Origin: Sphingomonas sp. Leaf242
Lineage (GTDB): Bacteria > Pseudomonadota > Alphaproteobacteria > Sphingomonadales > Sphingomonadaceae
Length of the DNA: 64,000 nt
Direction: 5' to 3'
Assembly (NCBI RefSeq): GCF_001422045.1
Contig: NZ_LMLW01000001.1
Coordinates: forward strand, 442,972 to 506,971
Positions 35,010 through 44,877 of the stretch are shown here, in pieces. The position numbers and the translations under genes are program-made. Within the stretch, counting starts at the first letter, position 1; every line of letters starts with the position of its first letter. The notes beneath the pieces are model-generated. The model made no database searches and was not told the DNA's origin. It worked only from the letters and a program-made list of their open reading frames with translations.

Positions 35010-36215
35010 GTGTCGACCGTGACTGCCGCTACATCCCCCACCGCAACGTCCGCCACTTCGCCAGCCGTAAGAGACGACGTCGTTTCTACGGCGCCGGTGC
35101 GCCGTGGTGCTCGAATCGAGTCGATCGACGGGCTGCGCGGGCTCGTCATGCTGTTGATGCTGGTCGATCACACCCGCGAATTCTTCTATTATGGTCATCA
35201 GGTCGCAGATCCGATGGACCTGACCACGACGTCGCCCGGCTTGTTCTTCACGCGGCTGGCGGCACATCTGTGCGCGCCCGTCTTCGTCGCGCTGACCGGG
35301 CTCGCCGCGTGGCTGTACGGCGCGCGCAAGCCCGTGATGGCGACCTCCGCCTTCCTGGTGAAACGGGGGGCGTTCCTGATCGCGCTGGAACTGACGATCG
35401 TCGGGTTCGCCTGGTCGTTCACCGTGTCGCCAGCGACGGTCTTCCTGCAGGTCATCTGGGCGATCGGCTGGTCGATGCTAGCCTTGGCCGCACTGGTGCA
35501 TCTGCCGCGCGTCTGGATCGCCGCGATTGGTTTGACGATCGTCGTCGGGCACAATCTGCTCGATCCGATCACCTTTGCAGTGGGCGAGCCCGGACATGCG
35601 ATCTGGGCCGTGCTGCACGATCGGGGCTTTGTCGACCTGTGGGAAGGGACGCGCGCTCGGACCTCCTATCCGGTCTTGCCGTGGATTGGCGCGATCGCGC
35701 TGGGCTATGCGATCGGCCCCTGGTTCGCGGCTGCGACCGCGCCGACGACGCGGGTTCGCCGGTTATGGATGGTCGCGGCAGGCTTGCTGGCCGCGTTCTG
35801 TTTGGTGCGCGGGCTGAACGGCTATGGCGATCCGACCCCGTGGATCGGGGGCGCGACCCCATTACTCACAGCCATGTCGTTTCTGAACGTGACGAAATAT
35901 CCCCCGTCGCTCGATTTTCTGCTGCTGACGCTGGGGATCGGATCCGCCTTGCTGGCGCTATGGGACAGCCGCTCGCCGCGGTGGCTGGCGGTGTTGGGCA
36001 GCGCGCCGTTGTTCTTCTATATTCTACATCTCTACGTGCTGCATCTCGTCCAGATTGCTGCCGGCGTAGTGCCCGGTGCAGCAGGGGTAGACGTGCCGTC
36101 GGTCGGCTGGATCTGGCTGATTGCCGCCGCAGTGCTCGGGCCGCTCTGCCTCGCGACCCGGTCATTCGCGACGATGAAGCGCAAAAGCGATCGGTGGTGG
36201 ATGCGGTATCTGTGA
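35010..36215 (+). CDS. DUF1624-like membrane protein (heparan acetyltransferase fold)
   Basis: A 401-residue protein with about ten helices. RIESIDGLRGLVMLLMLVDHTREFF is the start typical of the HGSNAT/DUF1624 and acyltransferase-3-like group, where the His of VDHTRE is the likely catalytic residue; TKYPPSLDFLLLTLG and FFYILHLYVLHL are further hallmarks. It probably moves an acyl group onto a sugar across the inner membrane. Start GTG 35010 with GGAGA upstream. The Thr/Ala/Ser-rich head is cytoplasmic. Confidence 0.75.
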   Translation: MSTVTAATSPTATSATSPAVRDDVVSTAPVRRGARIESIDGLRGLVMLLMLVDHTREFFYYGHQVADPMDLTTTSPGLFFTRLAAHLCAPVFVALTGLAAWLYGARKPVMATSAFLVKRGAFLIALELTIVGFAWSFTVSPATVFLQVIWAIGWSMLALAALVHLPRVWIAAIGLTIVVGHNLLDPITFAVGEPGHAIWAVLHDRGFVDLWEGTRARTSYPVLPWIGAIALGYAIGPWFAAATAPTTRVRRLWMVAAGLLAAFCLVRGLNGYGDPTPWIGGATPLLTAMSFLNVTKYPPSLDFLLLTLGIGSALLALWDSRSPRWLAVLGSAPLFFYILHLYVLHLVQIAAGVVPGAAGVDVPSVGWIWLIAAAVLGPLCLATRSFATMKRKSDRWWMRYL

Positions 36216-36532
36216 TGGCGACGCTTTTGAGAGGGTACTTCAGGAAGAGTGACCGTGTTGCCGAGGCGCAGCCTCTGCGAGTGCTACACGGCCGACTTCC
36301 GGCGCCTGGCAGGAGCCGCTCGTCAATTGTGCCGGCGTGATGGCGTTGGGACGTCCGCAACTCGGCGGGTAGTTGGCGTTCTCGCGTAAGCGCTGCCGCT
36401 CCAACAAAAGCGGTTTATATCTGGCGCTCGCCGCATAACCTGTCTCGTGGGCTATGCTTCAGATCGATCGCAGTTGAGCTTCGTCTCCGCCGATGCGTCG
36501 GCATCTGCGGAGACCTCAGGACGGTGGGTTTG
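36216..36532. other. Convergent intergenic region with one strong hairpin
   Basis: 317 bp between two 3' ends without an ORF that looks coding. At 36483-36514 GTCTCCGC-(c)-GATGC-GTCG-GCATC-(t)-GCGGAGAC folds into an 8+5 bp stem 18 bp beyond the helicase stop. It lacks a T-run but is the likely end signal of that gene. No family A-E repeat is present, unlike convergent gaps before 30 kb. Confidence 0.55.
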
Positions 36533-37813
36533 TCAGGCGGCCTTCGCGGCCATCCGCGCGGCGAGCTTCTCTTCCTCGGTCCAGACTTTCCGCACGCGCT
36601 CCTTGGTCGGCTTGATCTGCTTGACGGGGCCGCCGCCGAGCACCGGAGCGCGCTGGGTGGAGTGGCGCGCGACTTCGCAATGCCATTCGTGATCGTCCTG
36701 GACGGTCAGCGTGCGACCGATCTCGCGTTCCACGTCATGCAGCCAGGCGCGTTGCTCGGCATCGCACAGCGTGATCGCGAAGCCACTGCGACCGGCGCGA
36801 CCGGTGCGGCCGATGCGGTGGACATAGCTCTCGGGCAGGCTCGGCAGGTCGTGGTTGAACACGTGCGTCACGGTATCGACATCGATCCCGCGTGCGGCGA
36901 TATCCGTCGCCACCAGAACCTGCACGGTGCCGGCACGGAACGCGTCGAGCGCGCGCTCGCGCTGGCCCTGCGACTTGTTGCCGTGCAGCGCCTCGGCGGT
37001 GATGCCCTCTTCGCTGATGAATGCACACACCTCGTTGGCGATGTTCTTCTGGAGCGTGAAGACGACCGCCTGGCCCATGTCGGGGGTGCGCAGCAATGCG
37101 AGCAGCGCCGCCTTCTTGTTGGCGGCGTCGAGGAACATCACCGACTGGTCGATCCGGTCGACCGTCGTCGACGGCGGCGCGATCTCGACCTTGGCCGGAT
37201 CGCGCAGCAGGCTCTCGGCCAGCGCGGCGATCGACTTCGGCATCGTCGCCGAGAACAGCAGCGTATGGCGGTCCTGCGGCAGCGTCGCGACGATCCGCTC
37301 GATCGGCTTGGCGAAACCCATGTCGAGCATCTGGTCGGCCTCGTCGAGCACCAGCGCCTCGAGCGCGGACAGATCGCACAGCCCCTGGTCGATCAGATCG
37401 AGCAGACGCCCCGGTGCTGCGACGATGATGTCGACGCCGTCCTTGAGCGCGTTGACCTGATGGAACTGGCTGACGCCGCCGAAGATCGTCGTCACGCGCG
37501 GCTTGATGTGTCGGCCGAAACTCTCGAAGCCCGCGGCGATCTGCGACACCAGTTCGCGCGTCGGGGCGAGCACGAGCACGCGCGCGCCGCCCTTGGGCGC
37601 CGGCCGGGGATCGGCGGCAAGGCGGTGCAGCAACGGCAGCGCGAAGGCGGCGGTCTTGCCCGTGCCGGTCTGCGCCATGCCGAGCATGTCGCGGCCCTGC
37701 AGCAGCATCGGGATCGACTGCGCCTGGATCGGCGTCGGGTTGGTATAGCCCTCTTCCGTTAGCGCCTGCAGCAAAGCCGGGGCGAGGGCGAGATCAGCAA
37801 AAGTCATGGTCAT
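36533..37813 (-). CDS. rhlE: DEAD-box RNA helicase (RhlE-like)
   Basis: A 426-residue ATP-dependent RNA helicase. Q motif PTPIQAQSIP, motif I AQTGTGKT, motif II VLDEADQM, motif III SAT, and motif VI HRIGRTGRAG are all present; the C-terminal tail is basic (KQIKPTKERVRKVWTEEEK). It remodels RNA in ribosome assembly or decay. GGAGG precedes ATG 37813. A second ATG two codons later is also possible. Confidence 0.9.
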   Translation of the reverse strand: MTMTFADLALAPALLQALTEEGYTNPTPIQAQSIPMLLQGRDMLGMAQTGTGKTAAFALPLLHRLAADPRPAPKGGARVLVLAPTRELVSQIAAGFESFGRHIKPRVTTIFGGVSQFHQVNALKDGVDIIVAAPGRLLDLIDQGLCDLSALEALVLDEADQMLDMGFAKPIERIVATLPQDRHTLLFSATMPKSIAALAESLLRDPAKVEIAPPSTTVDRIDQSVMFLDAANKKAALLALLRTPDMGQAVVFTLQKNIANEVCAFISEEGITAEALHGNKSQGQRERALDAFRAGTVQVLVATDIAARGIDVDTVTHVFNHDLPSLPESYVHRIGRTGRAGRSGFAITLCDAEQRAWLHDVEREIGRTLTVQDDHEWHCEVARHSTQRAPVLGGGPVKQIKPTKERVRKVWTEEEKLAARMAAKAA

Positions 37814-37966
37814 GGTCAAGCGGCGCCTCCGGCGCAGAGCAAAGCGGCACCGTGAAGGGCTTGGCATAATGAGGAGGCGCGCGTCTAGGATCGATGCTGC
37901 ACCGCGTCAATGTGGAAAGCGATGGGCTGCCTCAGGCCCTCAGAGAGCGCTCGCCCCACGACCCGG

Positions 37967-40360
37967 TCATCTGCGGCGGGCCGCACCGGAGCCATCCGTG
38001 TCCAACGCTACGCTGACCGCCTTTCCGGTGTAGGCGATCGTCCTACCGATGCCTTCGCCTAGCCCGACACCATTACCTGCGCCGACCGACACCACGTGGA
38101 AAATGCGCGCGGCCGACATCCCCGGGTAGCGGCCCTGCCGCGCGCCGATCGTCAGCGTCCCGGTCTTGTCGTTAAGTGCAAGATCGATCGTCGCGCGCTC
38201 GCCGCGCCGCCAGCCCTGGCCGTCCCCGGCATCGTCGTAGAGCGTGAAGCGTCCGTCGCGACCGCGGTATACGCGCAGTTCGGTCGGCAGCGTTGTCGAC
38301 TGTTCGGCATATTGGACGCGTTGCCCCAGCGGCAGGATCGTCCCCGCCGCGATGTGCACCGGGATCTGGCCGATCGGCGCGGCCACGGTGACGCGCGTGC
38401 CGCCGGCCAGCCGTGCGCCCAACCAGAAATCATACCAGTCCGCACCCGCCGGCAGATAGACCTGCCGCGACGTCGCACCCTTCTCGACCACCGGGCTGAC
38501 CAGGATCGACCGGCCGAACAGATATTCGTCGCGCATGTCTCGCGCCGCTTCGTCGTGCGGGAACGCCATTCCTGCCGGATACAGGAACGACGCGCCGTGC
38601 TGCGTGACCTGCCACGATTGCGCATACAGGAACGGCAGCAGCCGGTAGCGCAGCGCGACCGCATCGAGCAGCGGACCGCGAGCGGTCTCGGGGAAGCTGT
38701 AGACCTCCTTGCCGGCGCCGGTTCCGTGGATGCGGAACATCGGATTGAACACGGCGAACTGGAGCCAGCGGGTGAACAGCTCCTGATAGGCGGGATCGTC
38801 CGGGCTGCCGCCGAAGAACCCGCCGATGTCGGCCGACCAATAGGGAATGCCGGTCATCGAGAAGTTGACGCCGGCGGGGATCTGCGCGCGGAACACGTCC
38901 CACCGTCCGGCAACGTCGCCCGACCAGGTGATCGCGGCATTGCGCTGCTGCCCGGCCCACGCCGACCGCGTCAGGATGATCGGGCGCTTGGTGGCGAAGT
39001 CGGTCGCCATGCCATCGTGCACCGCGCTGGTGTGCATCAGCGGATACGCGTTGTAGACGTCCGCGCCGGATCCGATCGCGGTCCGCACGTCGCGCATCTC
39101 GCCCCAGTGGCCACCGAGTTCCGCCTCGCTGCCGTCGAGCCAATAGCCGTCGAAGCCGACCTTGCCCAAGCGCTCGGACACAAACCGCCAATAGGTCGCG
39201 CGTGCGGTCTTCGAGAACGCGTCGTACCAGCGGCCTTCGCCGGCGGGATAGACGTTGGGATAGGTCTTTGCGTACAGCCCGCCGACCGCGTCGAGCGCAT
39301 TGGTCGTGTCTAGGTCGCGGTCGAACCGGGGCCAGATCGACACGATGCTGTGTACATTCTGCCGGTGCAGCGTATCGAGCATCCCCTTGGGATCGGGATA
39401 GCGCGCCGGGTCCATCCGGTGGCTGCCCCATTCGCCGGGCTTCCAATATTGCCAGTCCTGGACGACCGCATCGAGCGGGATCTTCATCGCACGATAGCGC
39501 GCGGCGACGCCCAGCAACTCCGCCTGCGATCCGTAGCGCTCCTTCGATTGCCACAGCCCCCAGGTCCAGCGCGCCATCAGCGGTGCTTGCCCGGTCAGGC
39601 CTCGGTAGGCGCCGATCACGTCGTCGACGTCGGGGCCGCCGAACAGGAAATAATCGATTCCCTTGCCCGCCTGCGATCGGAACACGATCCGGTCCGTGGC
39701 CTGCGGTACGGCGACCGCGACATCGGTCACCGCCGGGTTGTTCCAGAACAGGCCGTAGCCCGCGCTGGAGACGAACACGGGGACGCCGACATCGGTGTTG
39801 GCCTGCTGCAACCGCACCGTCGTGCCGCGATAATCGAGCAACCCGGCCTGATGCTGGCCAAGGCCGTAGATCGCCTGGCCGCCGCCGATCTCGAACCGCT
39901 GCTGGACGCGACCGTCGGGCTCCGGCGCGTCGCCCAGTCGTCGGGTCACCGGATCGCTTTCGCCGATCAGCGGCTTGCCGTCCGCCCCAAGCAATGCGAC
40001 CCGGCCATCGGCCTTCGCGACCGTCACGCGCATCGAAGGGGTCGCGATGGTGAAGCGATCCACGTCTTCCGTCATCGTCCAGGCGACGCGCGCGGGCGTG
40101 CCGAGGACCGCGAGACCGGTGTCTAACTCTGGCACATGGGCCGCAGCGACCGTCACGCGGATCGCACGCTCGCCCCACACCGTCACGCGGAGGACGCCAC
40201 CAGGTACCCTGAACCGGGCGCCGTCGCTGGTCTTCTGCTCCAACGTCGTGCGCGCCGCCGGAGCTTGCGTCTCGGAGGATTGCCAGGGAGTCTGTGCGCC
40301 CACGGGAGTGGCGCTGGCGATCGCGCCGACCACTGCCGCGCCGATCCAAGTATGTCGCAT
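37967..40360 (-). CDS. GH31 family glycosidase, alpha-xylosidase-like
   Basis: A 797-residue secreted or periplasmic enzyme. MRHTWIGAAVVGAIASATPVG is the signal (cleavage near AQT). A beta-sandwich N-domain is followed by a TIM barrel with the nucleophile Asp409 in FDGYWLDGSEAE and the acid/base Asp482 in TWSGDVAGRWD. GLWQSKERYGSQ and VVQDWQYWKPGEWG favour alpha-xylosidase over alpha-glucosidase, although specificity is inferred. GGGAGGA precedes ATG 40360. It stands between the helicase and a diguanylate cyclase on the same strand. Confidence 0.85.
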   Translation of the reverse strand: MRHTWIGAAVVGAIASATPVGAQTPWQSSETQAPAARTTLEQKTSDGARFRVPGGVLRVTVWGERAIRVTVAAAHVPELDTGLAVLGTPARVAWTMTEDVDRFTIATPSMRVTVAKADGRVALLGADGKPLIGESDPVTRRLGDAPEPDGRVQQRFEIGGGQAIYGLGQHQAGLLDYRGTTVRLQQANTDVGVPVFVSSAGYGLFWNNPAVTDVAVAVPQATDRIVFRSQAGKGIDYFLFGGPDVDDVIGAYRGLTGQAPLMARWTWGLWQSKERYGSQAELLGVAARYRAMKIPLDAVVQDWQYWKPGEWGSHRMDPARYPDPKGMLDTLHRQNVHSIVSIWPRFDRDLDTTNALDAVGGLYAKTYPNVYPAGEGRWYDAFSKTARATYWRFVSERLGKVGFDGYWLDGSEAELGGHWGEMRDVRTAIGSGADVYNAYPLMHTSAVHDGMATDFATKRPIILTRSAWAGQQRNAAITWSGDVAGRWDVFRAQIPAGVNFSMTGIPYWSADIGGFFGGSPDDPAYQELFTRWLQFAVFNPMFRIHGTGAGKEVYSFPETARGPLLDAVALRYRLLPFLYAQSWQVTQHGASFLYPAGMAFPHDEAARDMRDEYLFGRSILVSPVVEKGATSRQVYLPAGADWYDFWLGARLAGGTRVTVAAPIGQIPVHIAAGTILPLGQRVQYAEQSTTLPTELRVYRGRDGRFTLYDDAGDGQGWRRGERATIDLALNDKTGTLTIGARQGRYPGMSAARIFHVVSVGAGNGVGLGEGIGRTIAYTGKAVSVALDTDGSGAARRR

Positions 40361-40472
40361 GCGTCCTCCCGGTCCGGACTTGAACGCCGGCATGACAGGA
40401 GGTTATGTCAGAGTATTAAGCGGGTCAAATGATCCGCCACTCGACCGCAATGGCTACGCCGTCCGCTGAGCA

Positions 40473-42320
40473 TCACCGGCGGGCGGAACTGTCGAGCATG
40501 CGCGCCGGACTGACGATCGCGCGGTTACGTCCCTCGCGCTTCGCCTGATACAGCGCGGCATCCGCGGTTTGGATAAGCGTCGTTCCATCGCGCGACATGT
40601 CGGGGTTCCAGGTCGCGAGCCCGAACGACATGGTCGTCGATCCGAGCCGTTTGCCGCTCTGCTCCAGTGTGAGATCGGCGATAGTCTGCCGGACGATTTC
40701 GACGCGGTTCAACAGCGTTTCGGCGGTCGTCCCCGGCGCGATGATCGTGAACTCCTCGCCACCGAAACGGCACACGACGTCGCCGTCGCGGAAGCGGGCG
40801 CGCAGTTCGTTGGCAACCGCGTGCAAGACGAAGTCGCCCGCATCATGCCCGAACTCGTCGTTGAACCGCTTGAAGTGATCGATATCGCACATCACCAGGC
40901 TGAGCGGCGGACCGCCACGCACGGCGCGGGCGATCTCGATCGCCAGAGTCTCCTCCATGTAGCGGCGATTGAACAACCCGGTCAGCGGATCGCGGATCGT
41001 CTGCTCGCGCAGGTCGCGCTGCAACCGGTGATTGACGAGCGCCGAGGCGATGTTCTCGGCGAGCACCGTCAGCTGAAAGCGGCTGTCGCCGGTGATCATG
41101 CCCTGCAGATACAGCACGCCGATGACTTCGCCGGACGCGAGGAGCGGCTCGCAGTGATAGACCGTCGCCGCGTCGCCAACGTGCGCGCAGACGATATCGC
41201 CGCCCGGTACCGCGACGAAGTGGCTCTGGCCGCGCCGCAACGCCCAGCATTGGTCGGGCGCGAACCCGTCGGTTTCGATCGCGACGCCGCCCCAGGTCGC
41301 CATCGGCGTCAACAGGTTGCGCGAGTTGTTGTGGACGAACAGCGCGCCGGGCAGTCCCGGCAGCACGCGCGGCACGAACAGCTGGACGATCTGCGCCAGT
41401 TCCATGTCGGTGCGCGCGGCCTGCATCCGGTGCGCCATGCCACCGAGAAGCTCGATCGCCTCGCCGCGCTCGCGCATGCTGCTGGCGTTGCGGACCAGTT
41501 CTCCATTGGCGTGCTGAAGCTGATGCTCGCTCTGCACCTGTTCGGCCACCGCAGCCTCGAGCAGTTCGGCCATCGCGTTGTAGCCCATTGCAAGGTCGTC
41601 GAACTCGCGCGAACCCATCGCGCTGGTGATGCGGGCGCTGCGGTCGCCCTTGCCAAGATCGGCCATCGCCTCTTTCATCAGGATCGAGGGCTGCTTGATC
41701 CCACGAATGACGAGCCCGGAGACGAGGATCACGATCAGCGCGATGATCGCAACGCCGGCGATGGCGAGCCGGCGCACGCCCGTCAGCCGCTGCCCCGCCG
41801 CGTCGGTCCGCTGCGTCTGAAGGTTGCGCTCCTCGCCGAGGAAAGTTCGCGCGCGCACCGCGATGGTCGACATCAGGTCCCGACCGCGCCCGCTGGCCAC
41901 CATCGCCGCGGCCCTGTCGAAATCTCCCACCTGGCCGAGGTCGAGGGGACCACGGAGAACGGCGGTACGTTCGCGGATCAACCGACGCAGTTCGTTTGCC
42001 CGCATGTTCTGAACGGGGTTGTCGGCGGTGAGCAACACGACCTGAGAGATATCGCTCAGCGAACCCGTGATGCGATCTTCGAACGACTGCGCGAACACCG
42101 GGTTGTGCGTGATGATGAAGCCGCGCTGGCCCGACTCCGCGTCACGAAGCTCGCCGAGTGCCTGGGTCATCGTCTCGATGACCTCCGCCGAATGCGTCAC
42201 CTGACCGAAGCTGTCGCGTGTGTCGAGCGAAGCGTGGATGAGCAAGGCCGCGAGTGCCGTAAGGGCAACGACCACGACGACGCCCAGCATGGCTATGCGC
42301 GAGGAGAGCGACGACAACAT
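40473..42320 (-). CDS. Membrane diguanylate cyclase (CHASE3-HAMP-GAF-GGDEF)
   Basis: A 615-residue sensor enzyme that makes c-di-GMP. TM1 is about 10-30, a CHASE3-type periplasmic domain follows with AESGQRGFIITHN (61-73), TM2 about 187-206, HAMP to 260, a GAF-like domain about 300-430, and GGDEF about 440-600. The active site is RFGGEEF (GGEEF 520-524) and the product-inhibition I-site RDGD lies at 511-514, exactly 5 residues before it. DPLTGLFNRR opens the domain. Divergent from the GGDEF-EAL gene with a 244-bp shared promoter gap. Confidence 0.88.
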   Translation of the reverse strand: MLSSLSSRIAMLGVVVVVALTALAALLIHASLDTRDSFGQVTHSAEVIETMTQALGELRDAESGQRGFIITHNPVFAQSFEDRITGSLSDISQVVLLTADNPVQNMRANELRRLIRERTAVLRGPLDLGQVGDFDRAAAMVASGRGRDLMSTIAVRARTFLGEERNLQTQRTDAAGQRLTGVRRLAIAGVAIIALIVILVSGLVIRGIKQPSILMKEAMADLGKGDRSARITSAMGSREFDDLAMGYNAMAELLEAAVAEQVQSEHQLQHANGELVRNASSMRERGEAIELLGGMAHRMQAARTDMELAQIVQLFVPRVLPGLPGALFVHNNSRNLLTPMATWGGVAIETDGFAPDQCWALRRGQSHFVAVPGGDIVCAHVGDAATVYHCEPLLASGEVIGVLYLQGMITGDSRFQLTVLAENIASALVNHRLQRDLREQTIRDPLTGLFNRRYMEETLAIEIARAVRGGPPLSLVMCDIDHFKRFNDEFGHDAGDFVLHAVANELRARFRDGDVVCRFGGEEFTIIAPGTTAETLLNRVEIVRQTIADLTLEQSGKRLGSTTMSFGLATWNPDMSRDGTTLIQTADAALYQAKREGRNRAIVSPARMLDSSARR

Positions 42321-42564
42321 GTCTTAATTCTAGCGCGAAAGACGTTGCCAAAGTCTGACCATGCCGGAAAAATTCGAAATGGTTTCTTACCGTCCAAGCC
42401 ATATCCGCTCGGCAGTGCGCCGGTTGAACGCCGTCATTGCCGCGGCGGCAGGCACGCCGGGCCGCGCGAGGAGCACAATCAACCCGAAGCGGGTTTATTG
42501 ATATATGTTGTCGAAATTATACGTAACTTGTTAGTGTTTCGCAGGCAGTTAGGTCCGCAAGACC

Positions 42565-44724
42565 ATGCCAAACCAGCGAAATTTTCGAAGCGAATCGTCG
42601 CGTGGCAGCCATTGGCGACGCGCGGCGACCAGTGCGCGCGACGATATCGTCTTTGCGGGTCGGACCGCGGCCGGTCCCTCGCTCGACGATTCCGCGGATC
42701 GAACGGGCATGCTCGGCACGGCAATCCGGTTCGCCGCGTCGCTGCTGAACTTGGTGCCGTTTTCGCGCGTCGTCGCGGGTCCGAAGGCGGTCATCGTCCT
42801 CCTCGTCCTGGCGGTTACGCTGTGCCTCGGCACGCTGATCTACGTCCAGCATGCCAACAGCGTGATCGTCGACCGCGACATGGACGCGGCGGTGTCGTTG
42901 AGCGAGATCGCGGCACGGTTCGATCACGAAGACGGCAACCTGTACCGGCTGATGGTCGACGAAGCGGCGAGCGGACCGTCCGCGGGCGGCGAACATCGTC
43001 TCGGCCGGATCAGCGCCCGGATCGATCGGATCAGTGCCGATCTCGCGGCGCAGCAGCAGGCGATGTCGCCGCACGATCGCGCGCGTGCCGCCAACGTCGT
43101 CGTCGAACTCGCGAAATATCGCGAGGCGGTCGACGTGGTCTCGTCGATGCTGGAGATCGATTTCGCGACCAGCGTCGGCATGCTTCGGCCGTTCCGCGCC
43201 AATGCCGATCACGTCCTGACGGCGATCAAGGGTATCGCCGCGTCGGGCATCACCGACGCGCACCGCCATGCCGAGGAGGCCGCCTGGCGGACCCGTCTGC
43301 TCGTCGCGCTGGTGACGACCGCGATGCTGATCGTCGCGGCGCTGTCCTATGCCTGGCTTGCGCTGGCGGCGACACGGGGGACGCAGTTGCGCGCGGAAAT
43401 CATCCGGCGCGGCGTCGCCGAACAGGAAGCGTTGCTGCTGGCGCGAACCGACGCGCTGACGGGGTTGGTCAATCGACGCGTGTTCGTCGGCGATATCGAA
43501 CGCGCGGTCGGCGCGGCGCTGGCGTCCGACAGCAGATTGTCGGTGATCCTGACCGATCTCGACAGTTTCAAGGACGCCAACGACACGCATGGCCACGCGG
43601 CGGGCGACACGGTGCTGAAAGTGGTCGCGCACCGCCTGCGGGTCGTCTTCGGGGCGAACAGCACGATCGCGCGGCTGGGCGGCGACGAGTTCGCCATCCT
43701 CCTGCCGCAGGACCAGGAGCATAGCGACGTGATGGCGCTGGCCCACCAGGCGAGCGTCGCGTTGCATGAGCCGCTCGTGTGGCGCGGCAACATGATCAAG
43801 GTCGGCGCGAGCATCGGCGTCTCGCGGTTCCCCGAGGACGGATCCGAACCCGACGACCTGCTGCACGCCGCCGACATCGCGATGTACGAGGCCAAGCGCG
43901 ACCGGATACGACGGGTCTGCCTGTTCGCCCCGGCGATGGAGCTCGACCGTCTCGAACGGCGCCGGATGGAGCAGGAGCTGTGCGATGGCATCGTGCGCGG
44001 CGAGATACGGCCTTTCTATCAGCCGATCATGCGGTTCTCGGATGGCCAGCTCTATGGCTTCGAGGTCCTCGCGCGCTGGTATCATCCGCGTCTGGGGTTG
44101 TTGACGCCCGACAGGTTCGTCCGGATCGCCGAAACTACCGGGCAGATCACCGAGATGACCAAGTCGGTCCTGCGTCAGGCCTGTATCGACCTCAGCCATA
44201 TGCCCGATCATCTGCGGATGGCGGTGAACATATCGCCGATGCAGCTCGAAGAGCCGAACCTCGCCGAGACGCTGATCGGGATCATCCGCGATGCGCACGT
44301 GATCCCGTCGCGGATCGAGATCGAGATCACCGAGGACGCGGTGATGGACGACGTCGTCGCCGCCGAACGCGTGCTCGACACGTTCCGTCGAAGCGGGATC
44401 TCGATTGCGCTCGACGATTTCGGCACCGGCTATTCGAGCCTGTCCCATCTGCGACGGTTCAAATTCGACAAGATCAAGATCGACCAGAGCTTTGTCAGGT
44501 CGATGCACGAGAGCGTCGAAAGCGAAAAGCTGATCGATGCGATCGTCGCGCTGGCGGTGAATTTCGGTATGGAAGTGACCGCCGAGGGCATCGAAGACGC
44601 GCAGACCGCGAGCCTGCTCGCACAACGCGGTTGCACGCAGGGGCAGGGCTATTTCTTCGGCAAGCCGACCGCGTTCGCACAGGCTGCCGCGCTCGTCACG
44701 CGCGGTGAGCGCGAAGCGGCGTGA
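42565..44724 (+). CDS. Membrane GGDEF-EAL dual-domain protein
   Basis: A 719-residue inner-membrane protein: TM1 about 75-94, periplasmic helical part 95-240, TM2 about 245-268, GGDEF about 285-450 (RLGGDEF, 370-376, no I-site RxxD), EAL about 465-710. The EAL signature is EVL (500-502) with the metal-binding Glu kept, plus NIS, EITE and DDFGTGYSSL (617-626), so phosphodiesterase activity looks intact; GGDEF may also be active or serve as GTP sensor. Start ATG 42565 is uncertain. It is followed by the YfiR-like and TonB-receptor genes, hinting at one signalling unit. Confidence 0.87.
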   Translation: MPNQRNFRSESSRGSHWRRAATSARDDIVFAGRTAAGPSLDDSADRTGMLGTAIRFAASLLNLVPFSRVVAGPKAVIVLLVLAVTLCLGTLIYVQHANSVIVDRDMDAAVSLSEIAARFDHEDGNLYRLMVDEAASGPSAGGEHRLGRISARIDRISADLAAQQQAMSPHDRARAANVVVELAKYREAVDVVSSMLEIDFATSVGMLRPFRANADHVLTAIKGIAASGITDAHRHAEEAAWRTRLLVALVTTAMLIVAALSYAWLALAATRGTQLRAEIIRRGVAEQEALLLARTDALTGLVNRRVFVGDIERAVGAALASDSRLSVILTDLDSFKDANDTHGHAAGDTVLKVVAHRLRVVFGANSTIARLGGDEFAILLPQDQEHSDVMALAHQASVALHEPLVWRGNMIKVGASIGVSRFPEDGSEPDDLLHAADIAMYEAKRDRIRRVCLFAPAMELDRLERRRMEQELCDGIVRGEIRPFYQPIMRFSDGQLYGFEVLARWYHPRLGLLTPDRFVRIAETTGQITEMTKSVLRQACIDLSHMPDHLRMAVNISPMQLEEPNLAETLIGIIRDAHVIPSRIEIEITEDAVMDDVVAAERVLDTFRRSGISIALDDFGTGYSSLSHLRRFKFDKIKIDQSFVRSMHESVESEKLIDAIVALAVNFGMEVTAEGIEDAQTASLLAQRGCTQGQGYFFGKPTAFAQAAALVTRGEREAA

Positions 44725-44877
44725 CAATGTCTGTGCCGTATCGCGCGCGGTCCGCAGGTGGCGCGCGTCGACCCAAGCCAGCCACCATATTATCCGCGAC
44801 GACCCGTTTTCCTACGGGCACCGGGCATCGCTCATTGCCGAACCCGCAGTCATGCGGGACTAACCCTTAGGATCAAC

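Noticed and set aside
42481..42495. AACCCG-AAG-CGGGTT hairpin as a terminator
   Set aside because: No gene on the plus strand ends before it, and on the minus strand it is upstream of the cyclase start.
40569..43724. 1051-codon open frame on the plus strand
   Set aside because: It runs antisense through the diguanylate cyclase, the promoter gap and then out of frame through GGDEF-EAL; composition is Arg/Asp/His-rich with no domain. High GC removes stop codons.
42517..44727. 736-codon minus-strand open frame
   Set aside because: Exact antisense of the GGDEF-EAL gene; no recognisable domain.
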